From contig NC_080058.1 of the NCBI RefSeq assembly GCF_026212465.1, positions 2,557,501 to 2,621,500 of the forward strand: a stretch of DNA of 64,000 bases. Direction: 5' to 3'. The notes below the pieces were generated by a model that saw nothing but the letters and a program-made list of their open reading frames with translations, was not told where the DNA came from and did no database searches. The position numbers and the translations under genes were made by a program. Below are positions 12,010-26,054 of the stretch, one piece after another (within the stretch, counting starts at the first letter, position 1; every line of letters starts with the position of its first letter). The stretch comes from Amaranthus tricolor. Taxonomy: Eukaryota > Streptophyta > Magnoliopsida > Caryophyllales > Amaranthaceae.

Positions 12010-12229
12010 AAAAGCTTGACAATCAATATGCAAGATTGGAGGGAAGTAAAGGAAATCTCCAAAGTTGTACAGCCAAAAAAACCCAACCCAACCCAACCCA
12101 TACTCAACATCAAAGGAAAAAAAAAAGATCAACTAGGAAGGTGTTCACAGAAAGATCACTATCATCAACCTTATCATCATCATTATGATCATGAAATACA
12201 TAATAGTTTTTCCCTTTTTTAAATTTTTT

Positions 12230-14126
12230 TTTATTTTGTTTACAAGAATATATAAAAATGCATAATTAGGGGTACAGATAGACTGATTTAATGAGAGTGG
12301 GGAGTCTGTCATGACTTTTGTACGTTCTCTGTAGGTGTGTACTGCTACTGGACCACACAAAAGGATAAAAAAGAAAAAGAACTAGTAGTATTTTTACTAG
12401 TATATGATCTAAAGGAAAAATAGCCAACTTTTTTTAGTGGTAACATTTTGATTAGAGTTTTATATGAATATATATAACAGAATTTCTACATTTTCTTGTC
12501 TTTCCATTTTTATTTCAGATTTTTGCTTATTTTTATTTTCTTGCAAAATTGACTTCTCTACTTTCTTATGATGGAAAATGTTGATGAGTATTACCACATC
12601 ACTTGAGAGAGTTGAGAGTATACAATATACTTCACTTAGCTAGTTGTAGTTATGTTCCAATAACTCATTTTCTCGCGTAATATGTCTCTATATTGTTATT
12701 ATCAGTAGCAAATTTATTTTTTTAAAAGTTTACTAGAACAAGTACAAATTTGGAATCTTACTCATGTTTTGTTGGTTCGATTTAATTTTAAAATAGAGGT
12801 GTTTATTTTGGCTATTAGGTAGATTTTGAATCATATGTTTTAGGTTGGTTTAAAATTGAACCTTGTGTTTACGTTGATTTTTATATGAATTCATTGATGT
12901 TGATTTTGGGTTACAAGATCGATTAACGGGTCTGTTTGGAACACTGCTAATTTGAAGGATTGGGTTTGATTCGTAGTGCTCCTTTCTTCTAGAGCTTTTA
13001 CTCAATCTATAACGCCCTTGATCTAAGCATTTAGGAAGTTTTAGTTGGTACAAGTATGTGATGAAAAGATGTGGTAAGGTAGTAGATAGAAATGTAGGAA
13101 TGGTATTATCTTCTTACTGATAGACATGCAGGAAGTATCAGAAGAAGATGAAGTCTCTTAAATCATAACTACTATACTGATATGAATACCCATTAAAGGT
13201 AAAAGGAGTGACTCAAGTGGAGAGGAAAAGCTGCTTTTCTCTGTTACCTTTTTTTTCTTTTTAAATTTATTGTTTCTCTTTTTGTAATATATTGTAATTA
13301 TTCTCTGTAGTGTAAGTGTAACCCACTTAGGATAAGGAGAGAACAATTAATTTTTTTAAAAAACATAAAAAAAATATAAAAAAATGGGGAAAATGAAAAA
13401 AAAAAGAATTCTTTTTGAAATTCTTTTGGGAAGAAGAGAGAGGGGAAGGATAAAGAAAAAGTGAGTTCTTTTTATGTGAATTAAAAAAAGGGAAAAAGTT
13501 TAGGAGGAAGAAGAGAGGAGAGTGTTTTGTCTTATTTTGTGGTTTCTTTTAGGTGGACATGAAGGGAAGTGGGTCCCAGAGTGTCACATGGGTACTGACA
13601 CATTATTATGAATGGTAGTATTTGCACTGCACATAGCTGTGGCCTTCTGTTTGAGAGTAAGGAGAGTGCTTATTTTACTTCTTTCCCTTTCATAAGTTTT
13701 AACATAATTGACTAGTTTAATGTCTTCAAATTACAAATAAAGTTTTCACAAAAAATGCTATGCTAATTAAGAAAAAAAAATAATTTTTAAATAAATTAAA
13801 TATATTATTTTATTAAATAATATGGAGAAAAAAGTGAAGATTATAAACATTAGAAAAATATTAAAAGAAAGTTAGTGGAAAAAATATACGGATTACAAAT
13901 AATAACTAATAAAAAATATTTTTTTAAATTAGTGGAAATATGTAAAAGAATCATAAAGAATATAAAAATATTAAGCTGAAGTTAGTGAAAGATATATATA
14001 GACTATAAATATTATTAAAGTATTAAAATTAAGATAAATAAATTTATTTTTGTATAAAATTTGCGATATAAATGAAAAATTCATTATTAGAACAATAAAT
14101 GAAACATTTAAAATGACAAATAGATA
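12230..14126. other. intergenic region downstream of the CCCH-RRM gene
   Basis: No coding evidence. A GA-rich stretch (13370-13560) follows a stretch that may be an older insertion. Confidence 0.5.
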
Positions 14127-14492
14127 CTCCCTCCGTTCCTATTTTTTCTTCCTATTTGGGTATTTCACAAAGATTAAGAAAAAGAGAATCTTTGGTGGTA
14201 GTGGGTATTATTTTAATTATATAATAGTGGGAAGTAATGATTGTATTGGAAGTATGAGGTTGTAGTGGGTATTATTTTAATTAAATAGTAGTGTGAAGTA
14301 ATGATTGTATTGGAAGTATGAGAGAGAAAATAATTATAAATAAAAGAAAATGGGTACATTAAAAGAAAAAGGGGATTTTAAGGGGTAAAAGTGAGATAAA
14401 AACTTTCTAAAAATAGAAAGTATTCTAAAGTGGAAGAACTTTTGAAACTACCCGTTATAGTAATGTGGAAGATCAAAAAGGAACGGAGGGAG
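14127..14492. mobile_element. Stowaway MITE with internal duplication
   Basis: The terminal repeats are CTCCCTCCGTTCCTATTTTT and the near reverse complement ending AAGGAACGGAGGGAG, with TA target duplication. A block of about 64 bp (GTGGGTATTATTTTAATTA... to GGAAGTATGAG) is repeated in tandem at about 14195-14322. Confidence 0.85.
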
Positions 14493-15604
14493 TACTTCTT
14501 TAAGGAACAGAAAAAGTGATATAAAATCGAGTTTGGAAATAAGGTCTTAGGTTTGATTTTATCTAGTCTTTTCCTTATTATTTAATCCAAAAAATTATTT
14601 AGTAATTTACCCTGTTTCAACTTTGATTTTATCGAGTTTGTATATATATATATTTTTTCATCTTTGATTTGATCGAGTTTGTATTTTTTTTTTTTTCATC
14701 TTTGATTGTACTTAGGTAGTCGCTCTTTCCCTTTTGCATCTACTAGGACTTGTAAAAATTAAAGAGAAAAATTTATTGTTGTATTCATCTAATTCAAAAC
14801 GACTTTATTAAACGTCTTAGGGTTTTTATAGTTAAATTGTTTGACTTGTTTGTTTTTTTTAAATAAGTGACAATTGTTTTAGAAAATTTTTAGGAACTTT
14901 GAAATTTGAGTTTTAACTGTTTGTTAGAGAAATAATAAAAGATTAATACGCAAATTAAACAATCAATCAAAACGAATTTTATTTTTGCTAAAAGTCAAAT
15001 TTTTTTTAGTTTATTGAGAGTCATTTTTCTTACCTTTAAATCTTTAATAAATTAAATGCTAACAGACAATTAAACAACCAACTCATTGTAATATAATTCT
15101 CTATTCTTCTCATTTTGTATCATTTTATATTACTTTTTTGTTCCTTTAAAAAAGTTCACATTTTTTATTTTAAGGTGTTTTATTTGTTATTCTCATAAAT
15201 AATCTTTTTATGTATATCAAAAGATGTGGACCAAAATAGTCTTATTGATCCTAATTTAAATAATTTAATAGTAGTAATACATATGATTTCCCCATATGTT
15301 TCCCCATATCTTTCATTAATTACATTTTAATATTGTTTTTATACTTTTATGATTCTCACATGTTTTCGACTAACTTTATAAAAATATTCTTACTTTATTG
15401 GTTGTAGTCTATATATTTTTTACTACTAACTTTTATTTTTTAATATTTTTCAATGTTTACGGTTCTCACTTATCCTCCATCAAATTTATTATTTAATAAA
15501 ATAAAATATGCATTATCTAAAAGATTATATTTTTGTTAATTTTCGTGAACAATTTTTGTGGGAACTTCATTAATTAACAGAGGGAGCATATAGGATTAAA
15601 AATC
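14493..15604. other. AT-rich spacer
   Basis: T-rich sequence with decayed Stowaway-like remnants (for example AGAGGGAGCATATA near 15580). No gene. Confidence 0.5.
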
Positions 15605-15962
15605 TCTTACACCGACTCTTAAAGAGACGACTTCAAGACAAAAAACCCGCATTCTTATTTTCTCTTTAATTTGTATTAATTGGACTATTTATTTCATATA
15701 TTTAATGTATTTCTCGGAGAGTCCGTCTCTCCCAATAATTTGTGGGTAAAATAAGGAAGTAGACAGAAAATGTGTTCTAATGGATATGTAAATAGTAATC
15801 TAGTCAAATTGGATTTGCAGAAATTGTTATGAGAGACGATCTTTTCTACAGATATATTAGATATATGGTTTAAATAGTTCAATTAATACAAATTAAAGTG
15901 AAAATAAAAATATAATTTTTATATTTTAAGATCGTGTCTTTAAAAGATGGTATCTAACAAGA
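15605..15962. mobile_element. foldback MITE
   Basis: The left arm (CTTTAATTTGTATTAATTGG, then GACTATTTATTTCATATA) is mirrored by the right arm (CAATTAATACAAATTAAAG). Arms are about 125 bp and a central part of about 100 bp separates them. Outer ends are CTCTTAAAGAGACGA-like and degraded. Confidence 0.6.
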
Positions 15963-18470
15963 GTAGTTGTTTTATTTGTAAATAGTTTGTTCTTAGGAAT
16001 ATGTGTTGGAATAATTTTTTGTTTGAAAAAAATGAATATGGTGGTGGTGAGTTAATGTAAGGTAAGGTAAAGTTGTTTACTCCTTGACTCCTTGTATTTT
16101 GTTATTTGGGTAATGGCGCCCTTCCTATTCATTTGTGTCAAGGTGTTGTGTTTTTATGGGTGTAATTAATTTATTCATTGCATTATGCATTATGCATTTA
16201 TGCTATTTACTCTCTCGTATGATTTATTTGAGTTACGATATTTTCTATAAGTTAAAATCTAATAGAGGGTCTATTATTCAAATCTCCTAGTTAGAATTAT
16301 TTGATAGAGAAAATAAGAGAATTTTGAGATTTTAGTTTTTATTCTAAAATAAATATTAAAATCTTAAAATAGATAATTAAAAAAAGTAATGAAGATAATA
16401 CTAATACGATTTATTTAGCTTTATTTGCTATCTGTTTATATATAGGACATTATTTTTTTTCCTAGAATAATCTATTTCTTCTGTTTTTTTTCAAATATCT
16501 TATTTGTTTTTGTATTACTATTAATCAATCACTTTTAATTATTATTTTATTCTTAATCCATGTTTTAAAATATAGTGGAATGAGATCTTATTTAATTGGT
16601 CATAACATAAAGTTTATTAATATCTAATTTTTATAATTTTTAATTAAACACAATTATCGATATTAAGTACTTCCTTTGTTTTTTTTTACTTGCACTCCAA
16701 ACACCTTTCCATGCTTTTTTCAATCGATTATATCTCGAGTTATACACGACTAAAAATTACAAAAATTACACATTATGAAAAATTGCGACGAGACGAATAA
16801 AACAAGATCATACATAACTACGTTTTTTTTCTCATATACTAGCTGCAAAATTTAAAATAAGAAACTACGAAAAATAAACTTGGGCGCAACTAAAAAACCG
16901 GATAAAGTACTCAATAATTTATTAAATTTCATTTAAATTTTAAAATTTTTTTTTATTTATATAAATCAATAATTTATTTATTTATTACAAAGTACTCACA
17001 TTTTTTGTTAAAAAGGACAGTTTAGTAAAATAGAAGATAAAAAAAAAAAAAAGAAAAAGCTCTTGAAAATTGGGCATGACTGAGTCAAGAGAGTGATTTG
17101 ATTTACCAAGAATAATGAAATTACAATACTAAATTGATAAGTCACACTCTCTTAAATGGTGTTTTATCTGTCCCAAAAGCAAAGCTTCCTCCCTATGTTT
17201 CTGCTTCTGTTTGGTTTATATACTCTTATATCAAGGCCATTTATTAGTGTCTGATTTGGCATCTTTTGTTTTTTTTTTTTTTTTTTTTGAGCTTGTGTTG
17301 TGGACTTGTGGTGGTATCAACTTCCTATTTTCTAGAACTTCTATTGTGGATAGGTCTATTTTTTTACTTACACCGTCCTCAAATATTTGCACTCCACTCT
17401 AATATTTTATGTTAAAAAAATAAAAAAAAACCACTATTAGTAATAAATTTTATTAGGATATCTTTCTCAAGTAGTAGAGTTATTCATAAACACATTTGGA
17501 CGAGTAACTGAGAAATCTATTTATTTTAATACTTTTTCTGTGCATTTGATTAAAAAAACTCACATTAAGATAGAAGGAGTAATATTTTGATAGATGATTA
17601 AATTACAACTTATAATAAATAGACTAAAATTATTGATGTGAAATTTCAATTTGTGCATATGATTTTTATAACAATAGTATTAGGAATAAAAAAATTAGTT
17701 GTTTAAATCAATTGATAAAATCAGTTGATGAAATCTGTTATTATATTCAGCTATTAGACATCAGCTGTTTGTCAAATATCATAATACCTCCGTTTGAAAA
17801 TAATAGTGACATGTCAAAAGATAAATGTGATTATCTATAAGGAGTAAAATGAAACGAACGAAATATTTTATGTAGCTATATCTTACATAAGTATTATTAA
17901 AATTGTTAAAATAAATTTAATAAAAAATTGTTGTTGAAAAATAATTTATTCCTTTGAATTTCAGTGATAAAAATAGTCTTTTGAAATGTCACAGTACGAG
18001 TTCCTCGGATCCCTTCTCAAAGTGGTGGATTTCAAATCGCTTTCATATCTGCTTTTAATGATTCTACTCTAAATGCTTAGTAATTTTTTCAACTTTAGAT
18101 TTTTTACATGCCCTTTTAAGAACAAATGATATGGTAATAACACTAATGAAAATTAAATTTTATTTGTTAAAGTAAATATAACCTATAATAAAAAATTAAA
18201 TAATAAAAGGAAAACTATAATATTAGAACAACCTACTAATATATTTTTCATTTTAATCATCATCGGTTAAATTATACCCAAACACCTTTAGAAACTTTGC
18301 ATGAAGATGAATCTAACAAGATCTCACATGAATATATTTTATTTTTAATATATCTCTCAAAATCCTTATTAATATTTATCTATTAAAAAGTGGACAATCA
18401 AAAGAAAATAGAGAGTATTTTTTTTCTGATTTGTCACATGTATAGCAATAAAATTTTATTTTATTATAAT
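15963..18470. other. AT-rich spacer
   Basis: Contains degraded MITE pieces (about 17360-17580 and 17790-18000, with CCTCCGTTTG-like ends) and poly-T runs. No coding region is supported. Confidence 0.5.
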
Positions 18471-18752
18471 TAGAAAAATTGACATTAATAATCCAACCTT
18501 TCACCTATCCATTGTGAATAATTTTACATTTGGATTGTTTTTAGATAATTTATTATTTGCTATACATTTGCCCATAACATATCATATCACTAAACATATG
18601 TAATAATAGGGTATGCTGTCACTAAACTAAGACAACGGCTGAATGATTCACAACGAACTAAGGACAAATCTTAGATTATCAAAAAATAATCAAAAGTGGA
18701 ATCATTTACAACGAACGAGTAAAATATTAGATAATTAATGTCAATTTTTCCA
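18471..18752. mobile_element. AT-rich MITE with 27-bp inverted ends
   Basis: TAGAAAAATTGACATTAATA at left is matched by TGGAAAAATTGACATTAATT on the opposite strand at right. TATAAT flanks both sides. The central TAATAGGGTATGCTG is shared with 34238-34518. Confidence 0.7.
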
Positions 18753-19084
18753 TATAATTTATGCGAGTAAAATTAATAGTTGGAAAATTAAAAATTAAAT
18801 TTTGCAAATTCAATGCAATTACAACCAAGAAAAAGGCTGAGAAGCAAGTATAACTTGAGTTTTTAACCAATAGGTTAAGCTAGTTTGTTAAAAAATATAT
18901 GACTTTATATTAAATAAACTTATAAGACAAATTTATAAGTTTGTAGTAGAAAAACAATTACGTATGACAAACTGACAATCAAAAACTATGCTTATGTTCA
19001 CCACCGAAAACTTCAAAGTATCGATTTCAAACCCGAACAAAGTAACAAGAAGATTTTGTATTGAACTTGATATTAATTATAGGC

Positions 19085-19310
19085 GAGATGCTCAATCTTA
19101 AAACAAGAGTTGGTCTTTTAACATCGTATTGGATTCAAGCGTGCTGCATGACAAGACGTCACATGTTCGAATCTTTATCACCTCTCATTTACAATCAAAT
19201 ATTCAGCACTAGGTATAAGAAGGATGTGTACTGCATCTGCACTTTTAACTCAAAAGACTCTCGTATAAATAGATCATTTTTAAATATATAATATATTAGA
19301 AGGTCTCAAC
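19085..19310 (+). mobile_element. possible tRNA-derived SINE fragment
   Basis: GAGTTGGTCTTTTAACATCG and, about 50 bp on, CATGTTCGAATC resemble the A and B boxes of a RNA polymerase III promoter. A similar arrangement with GAGTTGGTCTCTCCAGATG and AAGTTCAAACC is at 45740-45800. No tail or target duplication was confirmed. Confidence 0.35.
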
Positions 19311-22300
19311 TATCAAATTAAGCTTTTAATTGAAATTCTTTATCAAATTGAAATGAGAAGATGGTGCGCACAACCAAATAAAGCCCTGATTTCCTGCTAG
19401 TCAATGCCGTGCTAACTGCAATAAAAAGCCATTGGTACCAGTAAAAATTCAAAGTTTTTACTGCATTTGCACAATTGGTCCATTTCTCAATCTGTGTAGG
19501 ACTCCTAATAAATGTCGCCAACCCCGAGCAGGACTCCCATTTAAGATTTGGTTTGGTATATGCAGTATTACTTTCTCGATCCTTTGATCTTACACTAGGG
19601 TTTTTTTTTGACTCATCTCATCATTTGCAAGACTCTTTTTACTTGCAGGTTAATTGTCTACGCGCATTTCTCGTATCCTCTTTCTTGAAAGGTATGGGTG
19701 TGGTCTGTCCGCTACATCTTTCTCCATGGATCTTGTCTTTATGCGGGATACTGAAATGATGACCATAACCATATATATAAAGATGAACTTTATATGATTG
19801 AGTAATTGAGTCGCTTTTATTTGGCTTAAACCGAATGATACGTAAAAGTGAATATATAAAGTGATTAATTCTATATATCTGGATAAAACGAATAAGTTTT
19901 CAAATATATGAGTATATTGAGCTGCAATATAGAAACTCAAATGTTCTTTATAGGCATATTTTACACGTTTTTAGATTTTTAATTTTTGATGTAACATTTA
20001 TTACCAAAAAAATTCAACAAACTCTGATTGTTTTCCATATGTCACTTATATATTTATAATCATCACCATTTTTCCTCTCTTTTGATGAGGTGTTAATTCA
20101 TTCGAGTATCCGGACGTGGTTCATGTATAATATCTAGAATATATCGGATTAATTTCGATTTTGAGTACATATAAATATCTTGACAATGTAATTTAATTTT
20201 TTTATTTTATACACGTATTATTTATGATTGGGTCATATCATTTTAATTAACCAGATCAATTTTGGATTGCTGGAAATATATCCAACCATAGCCCGGATCA
20301 ATCTTTAAAAATGACGAGCACTTAATCTTTTCAATTAGCATTAAAACTTAAAATTACTCTTATAATATGAGGTTTACGAGTCAAAAAGTCATTGATCATT
20401 CCATGCTGGCATTAATTAAAAGATTTTTTTTCAAGCGGGGAATGAAATAATAGCTTCACCACTTGAAAAAGGGGTCTATCATCATCAAGTTATATGTAGC
20501 ATCACCATCATAACACATAAACATAAACATAAGAGATCAAAGGCCAATAATACATCATGATGTTAAAATAAAGAAGAAAAGATGCATGATGATGATGACG
20601 ATGATGTTATTGTATGTAATATGAAGTATGATACTATGATGTGGAGTATATATATTTTATGTACAATTATGATTTATGATGATGATGATATCAATAATGG
20701 ACTAACTTTGGTTTGGCTTTATTATTTATTAATTCATTATTCTATGATTTCCAACCTAGTTATACCATACAAATAGTAGGCCCCACTTTAATTATTTCAT
20801 TAATCATATTTTTGAAATAATTTATTTGCATTGGTGTATCACATAATTTAGAGTGATTATCACTTGGAGTAGGTGTAGATTTTCCAATTTAGTTAAAGTT
20901 GTAATAGCTAGCTTTCTTAATCATGTCTTTTGAGTTGGAAATTAATTTAGATTTAGGAAAGAAAGAGACATTTTTGATAATTAGATAGTCCAAGAGTGAC
21001 TAATAATGCATGATATAATAAAAAGTGGTTAAGTTAATTAATAGTGATAGGCCTTCTTAATTAATTTTGAAGGAAACATGAAATATTAATGCTTGAAATT
21101 AAGAGTATGGTGTAGTACAAGAGAGGATGTACGGGGCAATTATTGTGTAGAAGTAATTTGTATGTTCAATGTTATTTAGCTTAGGGCCACAAGGGTTCGG
21201 TACTTAGCTTTAGGGTTCTTTAGTCGTGTTATCGGAGGCAGACCTAATAAAATCAGCTATTTAAGGGTACAAACATCCACTAATCAAATTTACCAAAAAT
21301 AGTAAAACATGTTTCAATTTTAAAAAGTTATAAGAAATATTTTAATTTTAATTTTACGTTGTGGGACTTGTTCTATCTCGAGCGTATTTATAGGTTTGAT
21401 GATTTTTTTAAATTTTGGATGGGTATAATCTTTAATAGGTAAGAAGAGAAAAGATAATCGATTTTTTTTATAGGCGGTGAGAATCATACTTTAACCTTTA
21501 GGTACTTCTATAAATTTAGTTTGGGATTGACGTTAATTTTTAAAATTAGTTTAGGATTGACGTTAATTTTTAAAAGACAAGTACAATTACTTTATAAAAT
21601 TATTTTATACATTTATGATACATATATTGAATTGTTAGATTGTTGTTTTGTTGGGTACTATAGATTACTAGTATAGAAAGTTGTGCAATATACGAATTTG
21701 TTAATATGAAAAATATAATTTTAAAGAATAATGCAAGTATTTGTTATTGTGATTAAATTTATGATATACATGATTTTTAAAACAAAAATTTTAAACTGAT
21801 TTTTAAACAATTATTTATCGAATACGTCACATTTGATTGAATTAAACATATCAAATTTTAGGTTTGACGTGTAGAATTGCTATAATAAATTATATAAATA
21901 CTATACCAAATTTAGCTTAAATTTAAAAAAATAATTAAATTTTAAATTGGGTAAATATTTTAATGCAATCAACTAATATCCACTAAAATAATTCTATATA
22001 TTAAAGCTCTCTAAGAATAACATTTGTCATTTTCAAACATTTATATTAATTTGTATAATATAATATGAATGATACGATATGATATAATTTTAAATGGTAA
22101 AAGTTATGAACGTAGATTAAATGGATTAAAAAGGAGAGTATTCAAACTTGATTGAGACATATTGATTGATTAGTTCTTAGGAAATATACAAATATACATC
22201 TGTTTGAGACAGAAGTAATAACTAAATGTCATGCTTCCTTCATCTTAAATTCTTAATGCATCTTTGTTAGTGAATTTGTTTAAATCAACAAATTCAGCTC

Positions 22301-22494
22301 GAACTCGTATATAATTTGTGCATGTAGTAAGATATTATAGTTTCTTCATCTGATATCCACTTAGAGTGATTTTTAAATCATCACTATTATCGTACCTAAT
22401 ATTCTTATTCATACATATTATGTTCTGTGTTTGTGAAGAAATAAAAAAAAATTGATAAATCATGTCTTGATCAAAAGAGACAAAAAAGTTATGA
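19311..22494. other. intergenic spacer
   Basis: Long AT-rich sequence. A GATGATGATGACGATGATG run lies at about 20585. The sequence at 19660-19760 resembles a LINE/SINE 3' end (GCGGGATACTGAAATGATGA) but is too short to assign. Confidence 0.45.
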
Positions 22495-23110
22495 CCAGTC
22501 GTGTCATTATCATCATCATCATCTTACTTAATATATTCCGCTTATAGAAAAAAACTATGAACAGGGTTTAGGTAGTGAAGAATGGCGGAAACTCATATCC
22601 ATAATGGAGAGCGCGGCCAAAGGAGTCTCCCGGCTCGAGAAAGATACGGAGACATAGCTATACGGGAAAAATAAATTACACGACTACAAATAAAATAAAT
22701 AAGTAGATCCACCTACAAAATAAAAGGGAACAAAAAACTAATAATAAAGAAACGACAGGATCAAGATGGCAAGAACACAAAGAGGTAATCTAAGAGGATA
22801 TCAGTAGTCTAAAACATGGATATGATGCCTCCAACTACCCCTATCCCTAGTCATGCATTCGGAGAGGTTTAACTCACGTAAGTCAACTTTTATTTGCTCA
22901 TCCCAAGTTCTCCTGGGTCTTCCTCAACTCCTCTTACTCTCTATTATAATGCTTTCTACCCTTCTCACAGAGGCGGCGATAGTCTTTCTCTACACATGTC
23001 CAAACTAATCATTTGTGACATTAATATATTTATCAAACTTATAGAAATGGATATTTTCATCTTCAGATGAGACACTTACTTGAATTAGATATACCTACCT
23101 CTTGCATTTG
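22495..23110 (-). mobile_element. 3' end of a LINE retrotransposon
   Basis: On minus the last coding part reads GRPRRTWDEQIKVDLRELNL, then SECMTRDRGSWRRH and IHVLDY, ending at a stop at 22801. This is the characteristic C-terminus of plant non-LTR reverse transcriptases. An in-frame TGA just before GRPRR and other decay show it is dead. A long 3' UTR follows, ending in a GATGATGATGAT-like tail near 22505. The reverse-transcriptase core is absent, which fits 5' truncation. Confidence 0.7.
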
Positions 23111-23209
23111 AAGATACGGGTACCGACCTCTCAAATCTAATACATAGCTATTTAGATATAACAATCTCTTTAAAATTAATTCTATAATTGAGAATTCATC
23201 TCATTTAGA

Positions 23210-23211
<2 letters not shown>

Positions 23212-23291
<80 letters not shown>
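23212..23291. repeat. (TA)n microsatellite
   Basis: A run of about 80 bp between the LINE tail and a MITE. Confidence 0.95.
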
Positions 23292-23295
<4 letters not shown>

Positions 23296-23401
23296 TTAGG
23301 AGAATTTAAATTTGATTCACGAAGTCTACATTTATTAGTGTATCCTTTCCATAGCCTGTCCTCAAGAAAAAAATAGAAACCAAAATTATTTTACAAATTC
23401 T

Positions 23402-23645
23402 CAAATGAGACGTCTTACGATGAGCCAATTTTTATTGGCTGCCCTAATATACACTTAATATTTTAAAGTTATTACTTGTAATTTTAAAGTGATCACTTAC
23501 AGGTTTTAGGTGATCATTTTTTGTAGTCTTAAAGTGAACACATATAATCTTAGAGTAATTATTGATAGCTTTAAATTACTCGGTTAGAGAAATCATCTAA
23601 TTATATGATCTCAACTTATAATAAAACGATGTTATATAAAATTTG
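23402..23645. mobile_element. second copy of the GAGACG MITE family
   Basis: It shares with 172-430 the order GAGACG..., then GTGATCACTTA, GTAGTCTTA and CTTAGAGT, over most of its length. Its edges are diverged. Confidence 0.5.
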
Positions 23646-25426
23646 CTAAAAAAATTACCTTTACATTTTACTCCAATATAGTACAATAATGCAAGCATTA
23701 TCCTTGCTTAGTTATACCCTAAAGAAACATGGGTGTGCTCACAATTGTTGAGAACCGTTGGTTAAACGATAGGCTGGGCTTTGGCCCAATACGGGATTGC
23801 CACACTGTTGATGACGTTTAACGAAAGTGAAACGACATGAAGTTTGTTTTGGGCTTAAAATAGTAATAACTTGGCCTTATATGCCTATAAGTGGTCTAAA
23901 GCTTGTACACTATAATTCCTCTTAGTTTATGATACAGAGCGGTCTTGAAAAAATTAAAGGTCTTTTCAAAATTTTTAAATTTTTATTTTACGTCTTATTT
24001 ATAGTTAATATATTTATTGTATTAATAAACTTAATATATTTCTTTTTTCACAAATTCTTGTTTTTTTAATTAATCTTTTCATATACAGGAGAAAAAAGAA
24101 CCATGTGCGGTTGATCACCTCACACACCCTCAAAGACCCCTCTGTTATGATAGGTTTTTAAGGCATAGATTCTTATGAACTAATTACTTCGTTTTATTAT
24201 ACATTTTACATTTGATTATTTATGCAATCCAATATGTTATTTTGATTATATATATTGAATTATGCACATTTAAAAATAATAACTAGTTAATATTATGAAA
24301 GTATGCTATTAGACGATTCAAACAAAATCTCGCTTTACTATATTATTTCTTATATATTGGCCCCAATATATAAAATAAATTTGAACGATGAATAGTGCCA
24401 ATAACCGTAAAGTTGCAATTATTTTAGAATGAAGTATATCTTAGAATCTATAATTTTGCCATAATTTTTATTTTTGACAGTTTTATCAACTTTTTAATAA
24501 TTCATTTTTGGTAGTTTTTCAACATATTCATTAATATTTATCCATATTTTTTCTCTCATTTTGTTTTTTTTTTTTTTTAATTTTAATTTAATTTTATATA
24601 CATAATTTAATAGCTCATATCACGGTGTAGTCCTTGATAGTTGTTGCAATCTCTTGGGTTTGAGGGAGTATAACACAGTAGCAAACATCACAAATTCACA
24701 ATATATAGATGGCTATGAATAGTAGTTAGTACTACTTTTTGTTGTTATGTAAATGTTTGTTTTCATGTAACATTTTTATGCTCTACATAACTATTTTCAT
24801 GTTGAATTATATCATATGTATTCCATGCTTTTTTCAGAATTATAAGTTGTAATAATTTTACTTTGCTTTTATTTTTTGGAATTTTATTATTTTACTATTT
24901 TCTAAATATTTATTATTTTTGTTTGTATAATAGCAGAAAAAAAAAAATTAAACAAGAATCAAACTGTAAATCTAATCTGAAAAAGTAATATATACTTTAA
25001 TTAAAATAATTTTGATCCTTTATTTTAAAAATTTAAAAACTCTACTATGATTTACTATACTCCTATACGCAAATAATTTAGGAAAATTTGTTAGTACTAG
25101 AAATGGCATAAAGTAGAGGCTATTATTTGGGAGGTACAATTTGGCATACGAAAGAGATTCATCATATATAGTGGCCGTTTTGTCCGGACCAAAAAATGCC
25201 AAGAATGAGTGGTTATGAGACTAAAGCTACCCTCTTCACTCCAATAATATAACATGCACCACATGCATATACATATTAATTTCCGGTAAAATTACGTGTC
25301 ACAAACACATTGGAGGAGAAGTACTTCTCTGTCGAATTTATGTCCGAGAATATTTTCACCTAAACAATACAAAGTGAGTTATATGAAATAGTATTGTCTT
25401 ATATTCAGGCCCGGCTAGTGCAATGT
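23646..25426. other. AT-rich spacer
   Basis: No gene or delimited element. 23700-23880 is less AT-rich and may be a decayed insertion. Confidence 0.45.
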
Positions 25427-25434
25427 GTTTGCAC

Positions 25435-26010
25435 CTAAGTTGCACTAAAACGGACACGGACACGGACACGATACGGGTCGGGGAAAACGCCAACTTAAAA
25501 ATGACGGACACGGAGAAACGAAGATGGTAATATAATAAATATATTAAATTAAAGATAATTTTACAATTTTTCATTTGATATATGTAAATAAACACTTTAA
25601 AAACATAAAACTCACATAAAATGCAAATAAGTATCAAATAAACAACATGAGTATTTAAAAATAGTCATACAAACCAAATCAAAGAAAACCAAATAAATAG
25701 GTAAATTTAAGTTTGATCATCACACATCATCCATATGACATCCATCATCATCCTCCGCTACAAAAGTAGTTTCCAACTCGGGCTCAACAACCGAACTTCC
25801 AATCGAGGCTTCGTCGCTTCGAGGCTCGAGCAACCCACAGCAGGCAGCAGGCAGCAGCACCGACAACGTCTGTGATGGAGCAGGCGAGAAGCAGCAGGCG
25901 CCCGATGGTGGCGTGGTGCGGCCGTGCGGGATGGCGGCAGTGATTGGAGGAAGAGTTTTTAGGTTTAGAGTGAGAGAGAGTGCGGGTTTGCGGGAGGGAG
26001 TAATTGAGAA

Positions 26011-26054
<44 letters not shown>

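Noticed and set aside
11889..12222. 109-codon plus-strand frame downstream of the zinc-finger gene
   Set aside because: It spans the 3'-UTR intron acceptor and low-complexity AAACCCAACCC sequence; no family resemblance.
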